A stretch of 64,000 nt of DNA from Epiperipatus broadwayi (Eukaryota > Onychophora > Udeonychophora > Euonychophora > Peripatidae). Positions 12,291-24,489 of this stretch are shown here, piece after piece. How positions within the stretch are numbered: the stretch's first letter is position 1; each line of letters opens with the position of its first letter. The notes below the pieces were generated by a model. The model saw only the letters and a program-made list of their open reading frames with translations. It was not told the origin of the DNA and ran no database searches. The DNA lies in contig JAQFVV010000012.1 of assembly GCA_028023455.1 (NCBI GenBank), positions 3,750,023 through 3,814,022 of the forward strand, given 5' to 3'. The position numbers were made by a program, and so were the translations under genes.

Positions 12291-13050
12291 GTAATGTTTA
12301 CATGCCCATGAATATAGCTATACATTACTGATTGATAACTGGGAAACTTTGCATAGCAAACTAGCAGTAGAATGAATGATTAATGGTGCACTACTGACTT
12401 AAATGACAGTAAAACTTCTCAGAAGAAATAGGAATAAGAATAAGAATAAAACAATAGAAAATTTGTAGCTTATATATATTTGTCATCCATTGTCTGACTA
12501 CTTATGTTATTAATTGGTTTTCCAAATTCTTTTAATTAGTTAGTTTTCTCTTTTAAATTTTTAATTACAATTTGATTAAACTTATTATCTATTCAGTTGG
12601 AAATGCTAAATTTTAGTAAAATCAAATTCATTCTGATCAGATAATTTATAAAAATTAAAGATCTTTAATTAGATTACTAATCACCTAATTTCAATTATTG
12701 TATATACAGCAAAATTTATAATTTATTCCCGTTTTTTTTTTATAATCCATTGGAATTCTTTTTGTTTTTCTCAGTTAACAGAGAGCAGATAAGTATTCTT
12801 TTAAATTTTAAATTTACAAATTCCTACATTTTAATAGACTTTATTCCCAACATTTGATTTTATTTAAAGAGAAATATATTTCTATTTTTATCTAATAAAT
12901 TAACTGTCTCTCTTTTTTAGTTTTATTTTATATATATATTGTTTTTTTTCTTTCTAACTTTTATTTTTAAAGCATTCTACATAACATGTTTATACAGATG
13001 TGTCACAGTCACAATATATATATATATAAAATAATGTTTCCATACTCTAC
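12291..13050. other. AT-rich non-coding DNA
   Basis: No recognisable feature apart from short A/T runs. Confidence 0.5.
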
Positions 13051-13054
13051 CATT

Positions 13055-13185
13055 CTAAATATTAATGTAAACAATACTTATACATTATGACATGAAAACG
13101 TCGAAAGTATATTTGGTGCAATGAATATTGTTAAAATTTTATATTTAAACTGTTTTTAGGTATTGTTTTACATTAATATATATAT
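13055..13185. repeat. Short fold-back with GTCGAAAGTA motif
   Basis: Arms TTAATGTAAACAATACTTA (~13061) and TAGGTATTGTTTTACATTAA (~13158) are near reverse complements. The loop holds AACGTCGAAAGTATATTTGG. GTCGAAAGTA is also the core of the palindromes at 13291-13608 and resembles the GTC-GAAA junction of hammerhead-like PLE ends. Confidence 0.6.
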
Positions 13186-13219
13186 ATATAATAAAGTTTG
13201 ATATCTGTATTCGTTTCAC

Positions 13220-13622
13220 AATATATGTAATATACAAATCAATATATATATCAAAATACAGTACAATTTATATAAATTATATTCTTTTAGAAGTACTTTT
13301 GACTATACACTTTGTAGTCTTTATCAACTTTGTAGTTGATAAAGACTACAAAGTGTATAGTCGAAAGTACTTATATATCAAAATACAGTACAATTTATAT
13401 AAATTATATTCTTTTAGAAGTACTTTCGACTATACACTTTGTAGTCTTTATCAACTTTGTAGTTGATAAAGACTACAAAGTGTATAGTCGAAAGTACTTC
13501 TATCAACTTTGTAGTTGATAAAGACTACAAAGTGTATAGTCGAAAGTACTTCTAAAAGAATATAATTTATATAAATTGTACTGTATTTTGATATATATAT
13601 TGATTTGTATATTATATATATA
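13220..13622. repeat. Nested palindrome array (82-bp palindrome twice plus half)
   Basis: An almost perfect 82-bp palindrome occurs at 13291-13372 and again at 13418-13499, with a half copy at 13500-13552. Arms run AAGTACTTTCGACTATACAC inward to a TTTGTAGTTGATAAAG centre. A ~55-bp flank (AAAATACAGTACAATTTATA...) lies before the first two copies and in reverse complement after the third (13553-13600). The strand reading TTGATAAAGACTACAAAG...TAGTCGAAAG has the layout of a degenerate CTGATGA / helix II / GAAA core. Likely a multiply folded PLE end. Confidence 0.8.
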
Positions 13623-13636
13623 TATATATATATGAT

Positions 13637-14676
13637 AAACAAAAATGCAAGTTAAAAAACTTGCTAACGCTTGTATTTACCAAAAACACCTATCAAGCGT
13701 ATATTTCGTTTACATAAACGTCAGAGTAGTTAGTATTCACTATCTCTAACTATAATTCCACTTTCAGATCATGATTTCAACCTATTTGCTATTGTCAGTG
13801 AAAGACAGGAATAAAGAAACTAGATCTAAATACAAACTCTGAGCGTTTATGAAACAATTTCTATTCAGCTTCAAGAATTTTTTAGACACTAATGTCTTCA
13901 AACTACATACAAACCAAATAGTATATTCTGATCATCACATCACCATATATAGAATCTCTCAATCTATATCATTGCAAGAAGACTCAAAGTCATTTATGAT
14001 AAACAAAATGCAAGTTAAAAAACTTGCTAACGCTTGTTTATGTCCACAGATTCCTACCAAAAACACTATCAAGCTATATTTCTTTACATAAACGTCAGAG
14101 TAGTTAGTATTCACTATCTCTAACTATAATTCCACTTTCAGATCATGATTTCAAGCTATTTGCTATCGTCAGTGAAAGACAGAATAAAGAAACTAGATCT
14201 AAATACAAACTCTGAGCGTTTATGAAACAATTTCTATTCAGCTTGCAAGGAATTTTTAGACACGTAATGTCTTCAAACTACATAGCAAACCAGATAGCTA
14301 TTGCTGATCTCAGTTCAGCATCACCATATAGTGAAGTCTCTGCAATCTATATCATTGCAGAAGACCTCAAAGTACATTTATGATAAACAAAATGCAAGTT
14401 AAAAATTTAACGCTTATTTTGTCACAATTCTACCAAAAACACCTATCAAGTGTATATTTCGTTACATAAACGTCAGAGTAGTTAGTATTCACTATCTCTA
14501 ACTATAATTCCACTTTCAGATCATGATTTCAAGCTATTTGCTATCGTCAGTGAAAGACAGGAATAAAGAAACTAGATCTAAATACAACCTGAGGTTTATG
14601 AAACAATTTCTATTCAGCTTGCAAGCGGAATTTTTTAGACACGTAATGTCTTCAAACTCAGCATACAAACCAGATA
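13637..14676 (-). repeat. 409-bp satellite, reverse-orientation copies (indel-rich)
   Basis: Nearly three monomers lie in reverse complement to the array at 14677-16929. Landmark TGAAACAATTTCTATTCAGC recurs at ~13850, 14222 and 14596, giving a spacing of ~373 bp rather than 409. The shortening comes from many small deletions spread along the monomer, with few substitutions. The 13849-14091 open frame is therefore an accident of satellite sequence. The deletion-only pattern suggests poor consensus of a fold-back, or rapid deletion in one arm. Confidence 0.9.
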
Positions 14677-16929
14677 GCTGAATAGAAATTGTTTCATAAA
14701 CGCTCAGAGTTTGTATTTAGATCTAGTTTCTTTATTCCTGTCTTTCACTGACGATAGCAAATAGCTTGAAATCATGATCTGAAAGTGGAATTATAGTTAG
14801 AGATAGTGAATACTAACTACTCTGACGTTTATGTAAACGAAATATACGCTTGATAGGTGTTTTTGGTCGGAAGAGCACATCTGTGATACATAAATACAAG
14901 CGTTAGCAAGTTTTTTAACTTGCATTTTTGTTTATCATAAATGTACCTTTGAGGTCTTTCTTGCAATGATATAGATTGCAGAGACTTCTACTATATGGTG
15001 ATGCTGAACTGAGATCAGACCCATATAGCTATCTGGTTTGCTATGCTGAGTTTGAAGACATTAAGATCTTCCGAGCGTCGTTGCAAGCTGAATAGAAATT
15101 GTTTCATAAACGCTCAGAGTTTGTATTTAGATCTAGTTTCTTTATTCCTGTCTTTCACTGACGATAGCAAATAGCTTGAAATCATGATCTGAAAGTGAAA
15201 TTATAGTTAGAGATAGTGAATACTAACTACTCTGACGTTTATGTAAACGAAATATACGCTTGATAGGTGTTTTTGGTAGGACGCCATCTGTGGACATAAA
15301 TACAAGCTTAGCAAGTTTTTTAAATTGCATTTTTGTTTATCATAAATGTACCTTTGAGGTCTTTCTTGCAATGATATAGATTGCAGAGACTTCTACTATA
15401 TGGTGATGCTGAACTGAGATCAGACCCATATAGCTATCTGGTTTGCTATGCTGAGTTTGAAGACATTACGTGTCTAAAAAATTCGCGCTTGCAAGCTGAA
15501 TAGAAATTGTTTCATAAACGCTCAGAGTTTGTATTTAGATCTAGTTTCTTTATTCCTGTCTTTCACTGACGATAGCAAATAGCTTGAAATCATGATCTGA
15601 AAGTGGAATTATAGTTAGAGATAGTGAATACTAACTACTCTGACGTTTATGTAAACGAAATATACGCTTGATAGGTGTTTTTGGTAGGACGCCATCTGTG
15701 GACATAAATACAAGCGTTAGCAAGTTTTTTAACTTGCATTTTTGTTTATCATAAATGTACCTTTGAGGTCTTTCTTGCAATGATATAGATTGCAGAGACT
15801 TCTACTATATGGTGATGCTGAACTGAGATCAGACCCATATAGCTATCTGGTTTGCTATGCTGAGTTTGAAGACATTACGTGTCTAAAAAATTCACGCTTG
15901 CAAGCTGAATAGAAATTGTTTCATAAACGCTCAGAGTTTGTATTTAGATCTAGTTTCTTTATTCCTGTCTTTCACTGACGATAGCAAATAGCTTGAAATC
16001 ATGATCTGAAAGTGGAATTATAGTTAGAGATAGTGAATACTAACTACTCTGACGTTTATGTAAACGAAATATACGCTTGATAGGTGTTTTTGGTAGGACA
16101 CCATCTGTGGACATAAATACAAGCGTTAGCAAGTTTTTTAACTTGCATTTTTGTTTATCATAAATGTACCTTTGAGGTCTTTCTTGCAATGATATAGATT
16201 GCAGAGGCTTCTACTATATGGTGATGCTGAACTGAGATCAGACCCATATAGCTATCTGGTTTGCTATGCTGAGTTTGAAGACATTACGTGTCTAAAAAAT
16301 TCACGCTTGCAAGCTGAATAGAAATTGTTTCATAAACGCTCAGAGTTTGTATTTAGATCTAGTTTCTTTATTCCTGTCTTTCACTGACGATAGCAAATAG
16401 CTTGAAATCATGATCTGAAAGTGGAATTATAGTTAGAGATAGTGAATACTAACTACTCTGACGTTTATGTAAACGAAATATACGCTTGATAGGTGTTTTT
16501 GGTAGGATGCCATCTGTGGACATAAATACAAGCGTTAGCAAGTTTTTTAACTTGCATTTTTGTTTATCATAAATGTACCTTTGAGGTCTTTCTTGCAATG
16601 ATATAGATTGCAGAGACTTCTACTATATGGTGATGCTGAACTGAGATCAGACCCATATAGCTATCTGATTTGCTATGCTGAGTTTGAAGACATTACGTGT
16701 CTAAAAAATTCACGCTTGCAAGCTGAATAGAAATTGTTTCATAAACGCTCAGAGTTTGTATTTAGATCTAGTTTCTTTATTCCTGTCTTTCACTGACGAT
16801 AGCAAATAGCTTGAAATCATGATCTGAAAGTGGAATTATAGTTAGAGATAGTGAATACTAACTACTCTGACATTTATGTAAACGAAATATACGCTTGATA
16901 GGTGTTTTTGGTAGGACGCCATCTGTGGA
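14677..16929 (+). repeat. 409-bp satellite array, ~5.5 copies
   Basis: Landmark GCTGAATAGAAATTGTTTC recurs at 14677, 15088, 15495, 15904, 16313 and 16722, a period of 407-411 bp. Later copies are nearly identical, so amplification is recent or homogenised. The monomer includes a short hairpin CGTTTATGTAAACG preceded by CTCTGA and followed by AAATATACGC. Orientation flips at 14676. The array is cut mid-monomer at ~16929, where a (TA)n run and a PLE 3' end begin. Confidence 0.95.
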
Positions 16930-17956
16930 TATATATATATATATATATATGTAAAATAAATAAAATGTCCGTGACAAAATTGTAATTATAATTGAAATAA
17001 TAAAGTTAAGGGTTTACAAACTATTACAAAAAATCCTTAAATCCACAGAAGTACTTTCGGTTAATTTCTTAAACCTGCCTCAACTGCCATTAAATTCAAA
17101 AACAAAAGCAGAAAGCAAACTTCATCAATTCAAATTCCACAAATCTCGTATTTTAATGTTAGCAGCTTGTCGATTTATTAAATGCATTTTATTCCTGTTT
17201 ATAAAAATTGCCTCTTTAATTTTTCTTTTACTATGGTTTCTCTCTTTGTGAAGAATTTTCACATTTTCAAAATCAAATTTAAATTTATATTTACATGTTT
17301 TTTGTGATCAAAGAAAACTGAAGGAGATATTAAATCACCATTATTTTTGCTTTTTACATACTTATATAACAATTCATGCTCCTTCAATCTCTTCTCAATA
17401 CTGCACCTAGATTCACCTATATATGATAGCATACAATCACAAAAAATTTGATATATGACATTACTTTTCTGCTTGACAGGTATGACATCCTTAGAATTAT
17501 TGACTAATTTATTAATATTGTTTGGAACATAGAATGAAACATTAAACACATTTTTATATAAATCCTTAAAAAAATTTCACTTGTGGATTTGAAATAAATG
17601 GAATAGATATCCATTGTTTATTATTAATTTTCATTTCTTTTAAATTATTATAACTTTTTTTAAATTGACATAAAGTATTGTTTATTTGTTCCATTTTATA
17701 ACCAACATTAAGCAATTCCTTGGCAAATATTTCAATATTTTTCAGTTTATCACTTTGGTAACAACATAATTTTTCATTCCAAAACAAAAAAGATCTCAAA
17801 CTTGCCATCTTATGCATCATTGGTACTTTTGATTTACAATTTATATATCCTCTTTTTTGCAATGGCTTAATTATTAGTTTATAATTTAATATTCTGTTAT
17901 CTCTTGTAATCATTAAATCTAAATATTTAATATTATTGTCCTGTTCCTTGAATGGC
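16930..17956 (-). pseudogene. Penelope-like element 3' part, minus-strand arm
   Basis: On the minus strand, 18030-17566 encodes the post-RT linker (YLDLMITRDN, then a KLCCYQSDKLKNIEIFAKEL block) and 17549-17259 encodes a GIY-YIG endonuclease start (IYQIFCDCMLSYIGESRC, EKRLKEHELL). The two parts are in different frames, so at least one frameshift is present. The outer end is a 3' non-coding region with GAAGTACTTTCGGTTAATTT (17047-17066) and a (TA)n run at 16927-16951. It is one arm of a head-to-head inverted pair with 17957-18970. The RT catalytic core is missing from both arms. Confidence 0.9.
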
Positions 17957-18970
17957 TTGAAATGGACAATTGAAAAGGAACAGGACAATAATATTAAATA
18001 TTTAGATTTAATGATTACAAGAGATAACAATATATTAAATTATAAACTAATAATTAAGCCACTGCAAAAAAGAGAATATATAAATTGTAAATCAAAAGTA
18101 CCAATGATGCATAAGATGGCAAGTTTTAGATCTTTTTTGTTTCAGAATGAAAAATAATGTCATTACCAAAGTGATAAACTGAAAAATATTGAAATATTTG
18201 CCAAGGAATTACTTGATGTTAGTTATAAAATGGAACAAACAAACAATACTTTGTCAATTTAAAAAAAGTTATAATAATTTAAAAGAAATGAAGATTAATA
18301 GTAAACAATGGATATCTATTCAATTTATTTCAAATCCACAAGTGAAATTTTTTTAAGGATTTATATAAAAATGTGTTTAATGTTTCATTCTACATTCCAA
18401 ACAATATTAATAAATTAGTCAATAATTCTAAGGATGTCATACCTGTCAAGCAGAAAAGTGAATGCCATATATCAAATTTTTTGTGATTGTATGCTATCAT
18501 ATATAGGTCAATCTAGATGCAGTATTGAGAAGAGATTGAAGGAGCACGAATTGTTATATAAGCATGTAAAAAGTAAAAATAATGGTGATTTAATATCTCC
18601 TTCAGTTTTCTTTGATAATGAAAAAACATGTAAAAATAAATTTAAATTTGATTTTGAAAATGTGAAAATTCTTCATGAAGAGAGAAACCATAGTAAAAGA
18701 AAAATTAAAGAGGCAATTTTTATAAACAGGAATAAAATGCATTTAATAGATCGACAAACTGCTAACATTAAAATACGAGATTCATGGAATTTGAATTGAT
18801 GATGTTTGCTTCCACTTTTGTTTTTGAATTTAATGGCAGTTGAGGCAGGTTTAAGAAATTAACTGAAAGTACTTCTGCAGATTTAAGTATTGTTTGTAAT
18901 AGTTTATACACTGTTAAATATATTATTTCAATTATAATTACAATATTGTTTTTAATTATCGGATATTTTA
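17957..18970 (+). pseudogene. Penelope-like element 3' part, plus-strand arm
   Basis: Mirror of the minus-strand arm. The linker YLDLMITRDN starts near 17986. A longer GIY-YIG frame (18434-18799) shows IYQIFCDCMLSYIGQSRC, EKRLKEHELL, then ERNHSKRKIKEA, ending DSWNLN. The YIG and the downstream Arg of the R..EH block are present. The linker and GIY-YIG parts are separated by stops near 18155-18250. The 3' non-coding region mirrors the other arm (AATTAACTGAAAGTACTTC near 18855). The palindrome centre is a ~20-bp spacer near 17957-17975 between TCCTGTTCCTT and its complement. Arms differ by scattered substitutions, so this is an old duplication rather than a pure assembly fold-back. Confidence 0.9.
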
Positions 18971-19654
18971 TTTATTTTACATATATATACATATATATAA
19001 ATTAGCAAAAAGGAAATGTTTTCATTTATTTACATCAAATATATCTCTTAAAACATATTTATTTAATAAAATTGCACATTAAATCATTGTTAATATTTTA
19101 TTTCAAATTATTTAATTTTTTTGTCATTTATTATTATTACTAAATATTATTAAATTAAATAATATTCTTTAGTATGAATATTAATTTAAATTTAATTTTT
19201 AAAAAGTTAAAATAAATTTAATTATTAATCCATTTACTGGCTAAAAAAATATTTTTGTTTTATTTCAAAGATTTTCTTCAACAATTTGTAATATAAATCA
19301 CAACAAATAAACACACAATACTTTACATTAACAATCTTTAATTCTGAAATTTGTATTATACAATACCATGAAGCAAAATTACATTGAAATTATTAAGAAA
19401 TAAAATGTCTTTTTAAAAAAAGATCTGTAACATAACCATAAAAATTAAATGCATGACCATTGTTTTAATGATTTCCAAATAATTACAAAGATAAGTAGGA
19501 GGAACCTTTTTTATCTCTGTTTTATGTTTTGAGGCATTTAATAGAGCTTTAATTTACTACTGATACAGATGGTAAAGAGTTCCATATTTGATTGGACTTA
19601 CATGGTTTAGGCTGAGATTTAAAATTACTCTGATTTGGATAATTGATAAAGTTT
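18971..19654. other. AT-rich non-coding DNA
   Basis: No supported gene or repeat. Confidence 0.5.
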
Positions 19655-19985
19655 AATTCAATAGTAAGAGTTGGAGTGTGGAGTAGCTTGAAGCCTGTCC
19701 ATTAAAGTATGAAGATTGGCTATCATAATATATATCTGAGCACTTATAGCATATATGTGTAGAGATGGTAATCTGGACCAACTGATGATTGCTGGTTTAG
19801 CATGAAATACATATATTGGTGATTATTTATCTTTTCAACATATATGTGTTCAAGTGTATCAATGTTATAAGATAGAGTGCAGAGTGGTGTGTGGTGTGAA
19901 AGTCTGTGCTCATATATCCTATATATTACATATATAGATACAGGTATATAATTAGCCTGTGATTCAGTTATTAATAGTAAAGATT
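19655..19985 (+). repeat. Family A interspersed repeat, good copy
   Basis: Closely matches 57690-57955 and wraps into the start of the next unit: AGAGTTGGAGTGTGGAGTAG (19667), TGAGCACTTATAG (19737), TCTGGACCAACTGATGATTG (19772), ATTGGTGATTATTTATC (19813), then AAGTCTGTGCTCATATATCC (19900), with a TACAGG...TTCAGTTATTAA end. It contains the junction between unit end and unit start, so it is circularly permuted relative to a single unit. Confidence 0.85.
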
Positions 19986-22260
19986 GTTTAAAAAAATATT
20001 AAATATGAATCAACATATCAAATTATTATTACTGTTTTTATTTATAGCTATTTTTATTATTTTAAAATAAAATGTGTTTTATTAAATTAATAAAATCTCA
20101 ATACTTATATTAAGTTGGAATTAGCAAGGAATCTAATAAACTAGATGTGTTCTTATGACAAAGCAGATCCGTGTAAACAGGTATCAAATTACAGTTTATT
20201 CTACTGAACAAAAATAAAGATCTGTGCCTTATTTTCTTTAATTAGTAGTTATTTATTGTTAATATTCTTAGATGATATTGTTACAGTTAATAAAGTAAGC
20301 ATAGTAATATACATATTATTTTACATATACAATAATAAATAAAATAGTTGTATATGTCTGGAAATTATGCCCACACATTTATCATATATGAAAATTCTTT
20401 GAATTAAAATTTTTATAGATATATATATAAAAGAATTCTCAAAAACATACATTTTGAAGAGTGTAATAATTTTATTAGAATCAAAATGCCACCACACACA
20501 AATTATTCCTTGTTACTTCTTTTGTTACACAAACATATACTATCTAATGAGCATCAATTCCACTTACTAGTGCACTATTAGAATACCTATGATGCAATGT
20601 AGTTCTAAAATTTTATACTTACATTAACAAAAATAATTAATACTGAATAGAATAACTAATTTTGAAAAAATATTAAAGTAATAAATGAAGAAAAATGGAA
20701 TATACTCATATAAATAATATTCAAATTTAGATGAGTGAGTGAAAACTTTTATTCACTCAGCGCTCTATCTTATTAAAACACTACCACTTTATGATGCAAA
20801 AGAAATACTCCATAATTTTTTTTACACATAACTGAATTGTTGTTATTAATTTTGCATATGAAAATCATTGTAAACAAAATTGTTATTTGATAATTCATCA
20901 CAAAAATTAATGATAATATGAGTACAAATAATGTTTTCATTTTTTTAGCATTCACATAAATGAGTGAATATATAAGATTGATTGAGTGACCATTTACAAC
21001 AAGAAAAAGAAGATTCATAATGTAGCTTATCTCAGAAAATTTGACATAAAATTTGTAAATTCAAATTTAAAAATTTATTTTTCTAAACAATGAGAAACCA
21101 TGGATATTTGAAGCATAATGATCTGTTCAAAATATTGATTAGTGTCAAAGAGAAATGATTTGTCTTGAATTATGAAATGATGTATATTCACAAAATAATT
21201 AACTATTCACTTGATTTGCATTTTTTAAAATTCTGTATATGAGATGTTTTGAAGCTATATCTATATTAAAATTAATGATGGAAAAGATATTTTCCATTAT
21301 AATAAACAAAAAATCATATGTTATAAAAAGTATACAAAATATATTAAAGTCTAATTTTGGTCTGTAGTTGAAATATTTTAAGTCTATAATAAAACATATA
21401 AAACTTAATTATATCATGTTATAATGTTTTGTATTTATTTAGCAATGCAAATTTTAAAAACTAGTAATGCCATAAATAAAGTATTGTATCAGCTTTAAGT
21501 AGAAATAATGAGATCAAAGTCAATGACTTTAATGACAACAAACAGTAAACCATTATCTTTCAAAATATTTTTTTTTCTAATGGAAGTCACAGTTTAGCAA
21601 TGGCAAAAAAAATTCTATTAGAACTAAAATATAAAAAAAAAAAAATTCTTCTGCACAAAAGACATTTGTCTTTGTGTAAATATATTTTGACCTGTATTTA
21701 TATGAACAAATGTAATGAATGTATGTTTTTAATAAACAGTATTATTATTTTAAAAAATCTAGTATCAATTTATTAATCATAATATAATTTACTTTTATTT
21801 CCTATTCCAAAAATAAAGCCAATACATCTATAGAATCACTCGTCTGGGAAGGTTATATCTATATGTTTTTGCTTAGAATCAATACCATCAAGTGGCTAAC
21901 ACAATAGAACAGAACACTACCTATTTTTCATACTAAGATTGTTTTTAAACTCCTGTCTCTATTAATATTTGGTTTTATCTTTTTTATTAAAATTGCCTCC
22001 ATTATTTTTCTATCTCTTCTACTACTTGCATAACTTATCATTCTAATATTTTTTCTACTTTATGACCTGTCTCCATAAAATGCATATATACAAATAAAAG
22101 TAAAAACTAATGCCATTACTGAGCAGCAAATTCTCCATCAGTTGAGGTCTTATCCAGAACATGTATATCTGGGCCTTCACAGGAAACTGTGATTTGTCTT
22201 GTTGCACCTGAGTAATTTCACAGTTAAAATAATCCATCGAGTCATTGGTGTTCTGGCCCA
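19986..22260. other. AT-rich non-coding DNA
   Basis: About 2.3 kb with no supported gene. The 20773-21018 minus-strand frame is hydrophobic low-complexity sequence without support. A less AT-rich stretch, 22120-22265, precedes the LINE relic and may be its diverged upstream part or older insertion debris. Confidence 0.5.
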
Positions 22261-22261
22261 G

Positions 22262-24130
22262 GAATTTCAGATCATCCTCGATCTGTACCCTATTGCACTT
22301 GTACCTTTTCTCAAAAAGCAATTGAATCCATCTCCGTTAACTAATTTAAGACCCATATCAGTAACCCCATTATTAATAAAAATCATTGAATCACTTGTTA
22401 AGGATAAGATCCAACAGCGGCTGCTCAGTAAAATTTTCTTGCACCAATGTGCTTTCAAGGGATCATCCACCATTGAGGCAGTAAGGAGATTTGCCTTATT
22501 GGTAGAGTATATAAGGACCAAAAAGACATCAGGGCCTATTGTGGTGCAGGTGGACTTTGCAGCAGCATCTGACTTGGTTGTGCCTGCAAAATTATTCTCA
22601 ATTCTGGAGCACTATGGGATACTCAAGGTCTACATCAGAATCATAGCAAATCTGCTGCTAAATAGACCAATATATACATCATTGGATGGCTCTTTGGTCC
22701 CAGGGTTTAAACCACATCTATCAATATCCCAGGGGTCACCTCTTAGCACCTTGTGTTTCATAGTCTATGTAAACCCTCTATTAACAGCTATTGAGAAACA
22801 TCTTCCTGGGGTATTTGTCACAGTGCTAGGGGAGGAAGTTCATCACATATCATATGCTGATGATATTACAGTCTTCCTCCTCTCACATAAATACTTGCCC
22901 AAATATATAAACTGCTGGGTGAGTACATTGGGAGGTATGGGTTAAGAATAAACTCTCAGAAATCTGCTACCTGGAAGATCCATCGGGTGACAGCAATTCC
23001 TTCAAGATTCTTGGGGAAAACCTCAAAACTTTCTCAGATTTCCAATGATGCTGTCCAGGATGGCTATGAGAAGAGCACTGCAAAACAGCATTCTAGAAAA
23101 ACCCAAAAGATTGCAAGTGATTTCTCTGGGATCTATTTATCACTCCCAGGTAAAGCAGCACTGATTAATATGTTGGTGCTTCCATGAATTAATTACTTCA
23201 TGCCACTTCTTAAACCAACCAGATCTTTTCAGAATGCAATAAACTCAGTCTACACTGGCATCTTGTAGAAGAGGAAAACAGTTACCATCAGTTTAACCAA
23301 GATGCAGAGACAGAAATACCTGATTGGGCTCAGGTTGCATGATCTTAACACCTTTTTCATTCAGAAATCTCTATCATTGCTTAAGGTGATGAACAAAAGA
23401 TTGCCAGTGGACTCATTACAGGATGAGATTGAACCCACTGACATGCTTCCACCCTTACAAAGTAAATGGGCCATGGATCTGCTAGCATATGCCAACAAAC
23501 TCTTCAAAGTTATGACATCAGTTATTGACAATACTAATACTTACTGGCGAGTTTACAAATACATGCATGCAAACAATACTGAAGTAACTACTGAGCTCGA
23601 TTTATCTACCAGATTACTAATCAGGAAATTAAAATTGTGCTACTTGGAAGACAAACATATTGACTTTATGATAAAGCCAAACATATTGACTTTATCATAA
23701 AATTTAATTTGAAAGCCTTGACAATGAATCATTTTTTGGTAAATCATGTAAAATTCTCTAAAATAGAACAACTATATAGCTTATGTAAAGTAACAGATGA
23801 AACTATTGGACATATTTTACTGTTTGCCATTTTTGAGTCCTGCTAGACAAAATATGATAAACAGAGTACTGCCAGCTAACATGAAAATTCTAAGAATCAA
23901 GGACACTATAACAAGTGGTGGTTTTGCTGCAATTATATATAGAAATGTTCCTGCTTTATGCTGTGTGGTTAACTAGGAATTATTTTGTTTTTAAGCAGGT
24001 AAGTAAGGAATCATAAGAAGTATGTAAAAATTTATTCAAATGACTATGTTCAGGGATCACTTGTTAATGCCAGAAAAGCTCTTTGGGGACACTTGGGGGC
24101 TACTTAGGCCACTGGATGAAGAGCCTATCC
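22262..24130 (+). pseudogene. I/Nimb-like LINE relic (RT domain to C-terminus)
   Basis: 5'-truncated RT-bearing LINE. The frame at 22199-22945 shows the RT fingers block LRPISVTPLLIKIIESL, a motif A region VVQVDFAAASDLV, the motif B block ISQGSPLSTLCF and the catalytic YADDITVFL. After a stop at 22943, thumb and C-terminal pieces lie at 22987-23187 and 23302-23700 (EIEPTDMLPPLQSKW). A decayed Cys/His region (DETIGHILLFAIF) follows near 23795-23840. Block order and wording match the minus-strand LINE at 46.7-52 kb, so they are one family. The element is broken and lacks ORF1 and endonuclease. Confidence 0.85.
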
Positions 24131-24488
24131 TCAGGCATGCTAATTAAAAATTAATTCAAGGTTAAAAAATAAATGGTCCAGTTATATGGAGAATGGCAAA
24201 GGATCACTGCCAATCAAAATATGGATTGCACAATGATCACAGGCTAAATCACTAAATGAAGAGCCAGTTGTTCTGATATAAACTAGTTACATAATAATTA
24301 TAGATTAAGTTTGAAGGATGAGTTTCTTGCTCTGATCATGAAATTAATTTGTCATAATAATAACTAATGTATAAAATGGGTATATTTTCTAATTTGGAAA
24401 ATTGTTTACTAATGATTGTTATAATAAGTGTAACAAATCTAAACAAATGTATACCAACAAGATATATATTGTAATTGTATGTACATTT
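24131..24488. other. AT-rich non-coding DNA
   Basis: Nothing recognisable. It may include the LINE 3' end. Confidence 0.45.
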
Positions 24489-24489
24489 T

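Noticed and set aside
13849-14091. 80-residue open frame
   Set aside because: It lies wholly within indel-rich reverse copies of the 409-bp satellite. The frame is not kept in other monomers.
14677-16929. Regularly spaced direct repeats considered as CRISPR-like
   Set aside because: The repeat unit itself is ~409 bp and fully homogeneous, with no spacers. It is a satellite in a eukaryotic genome.
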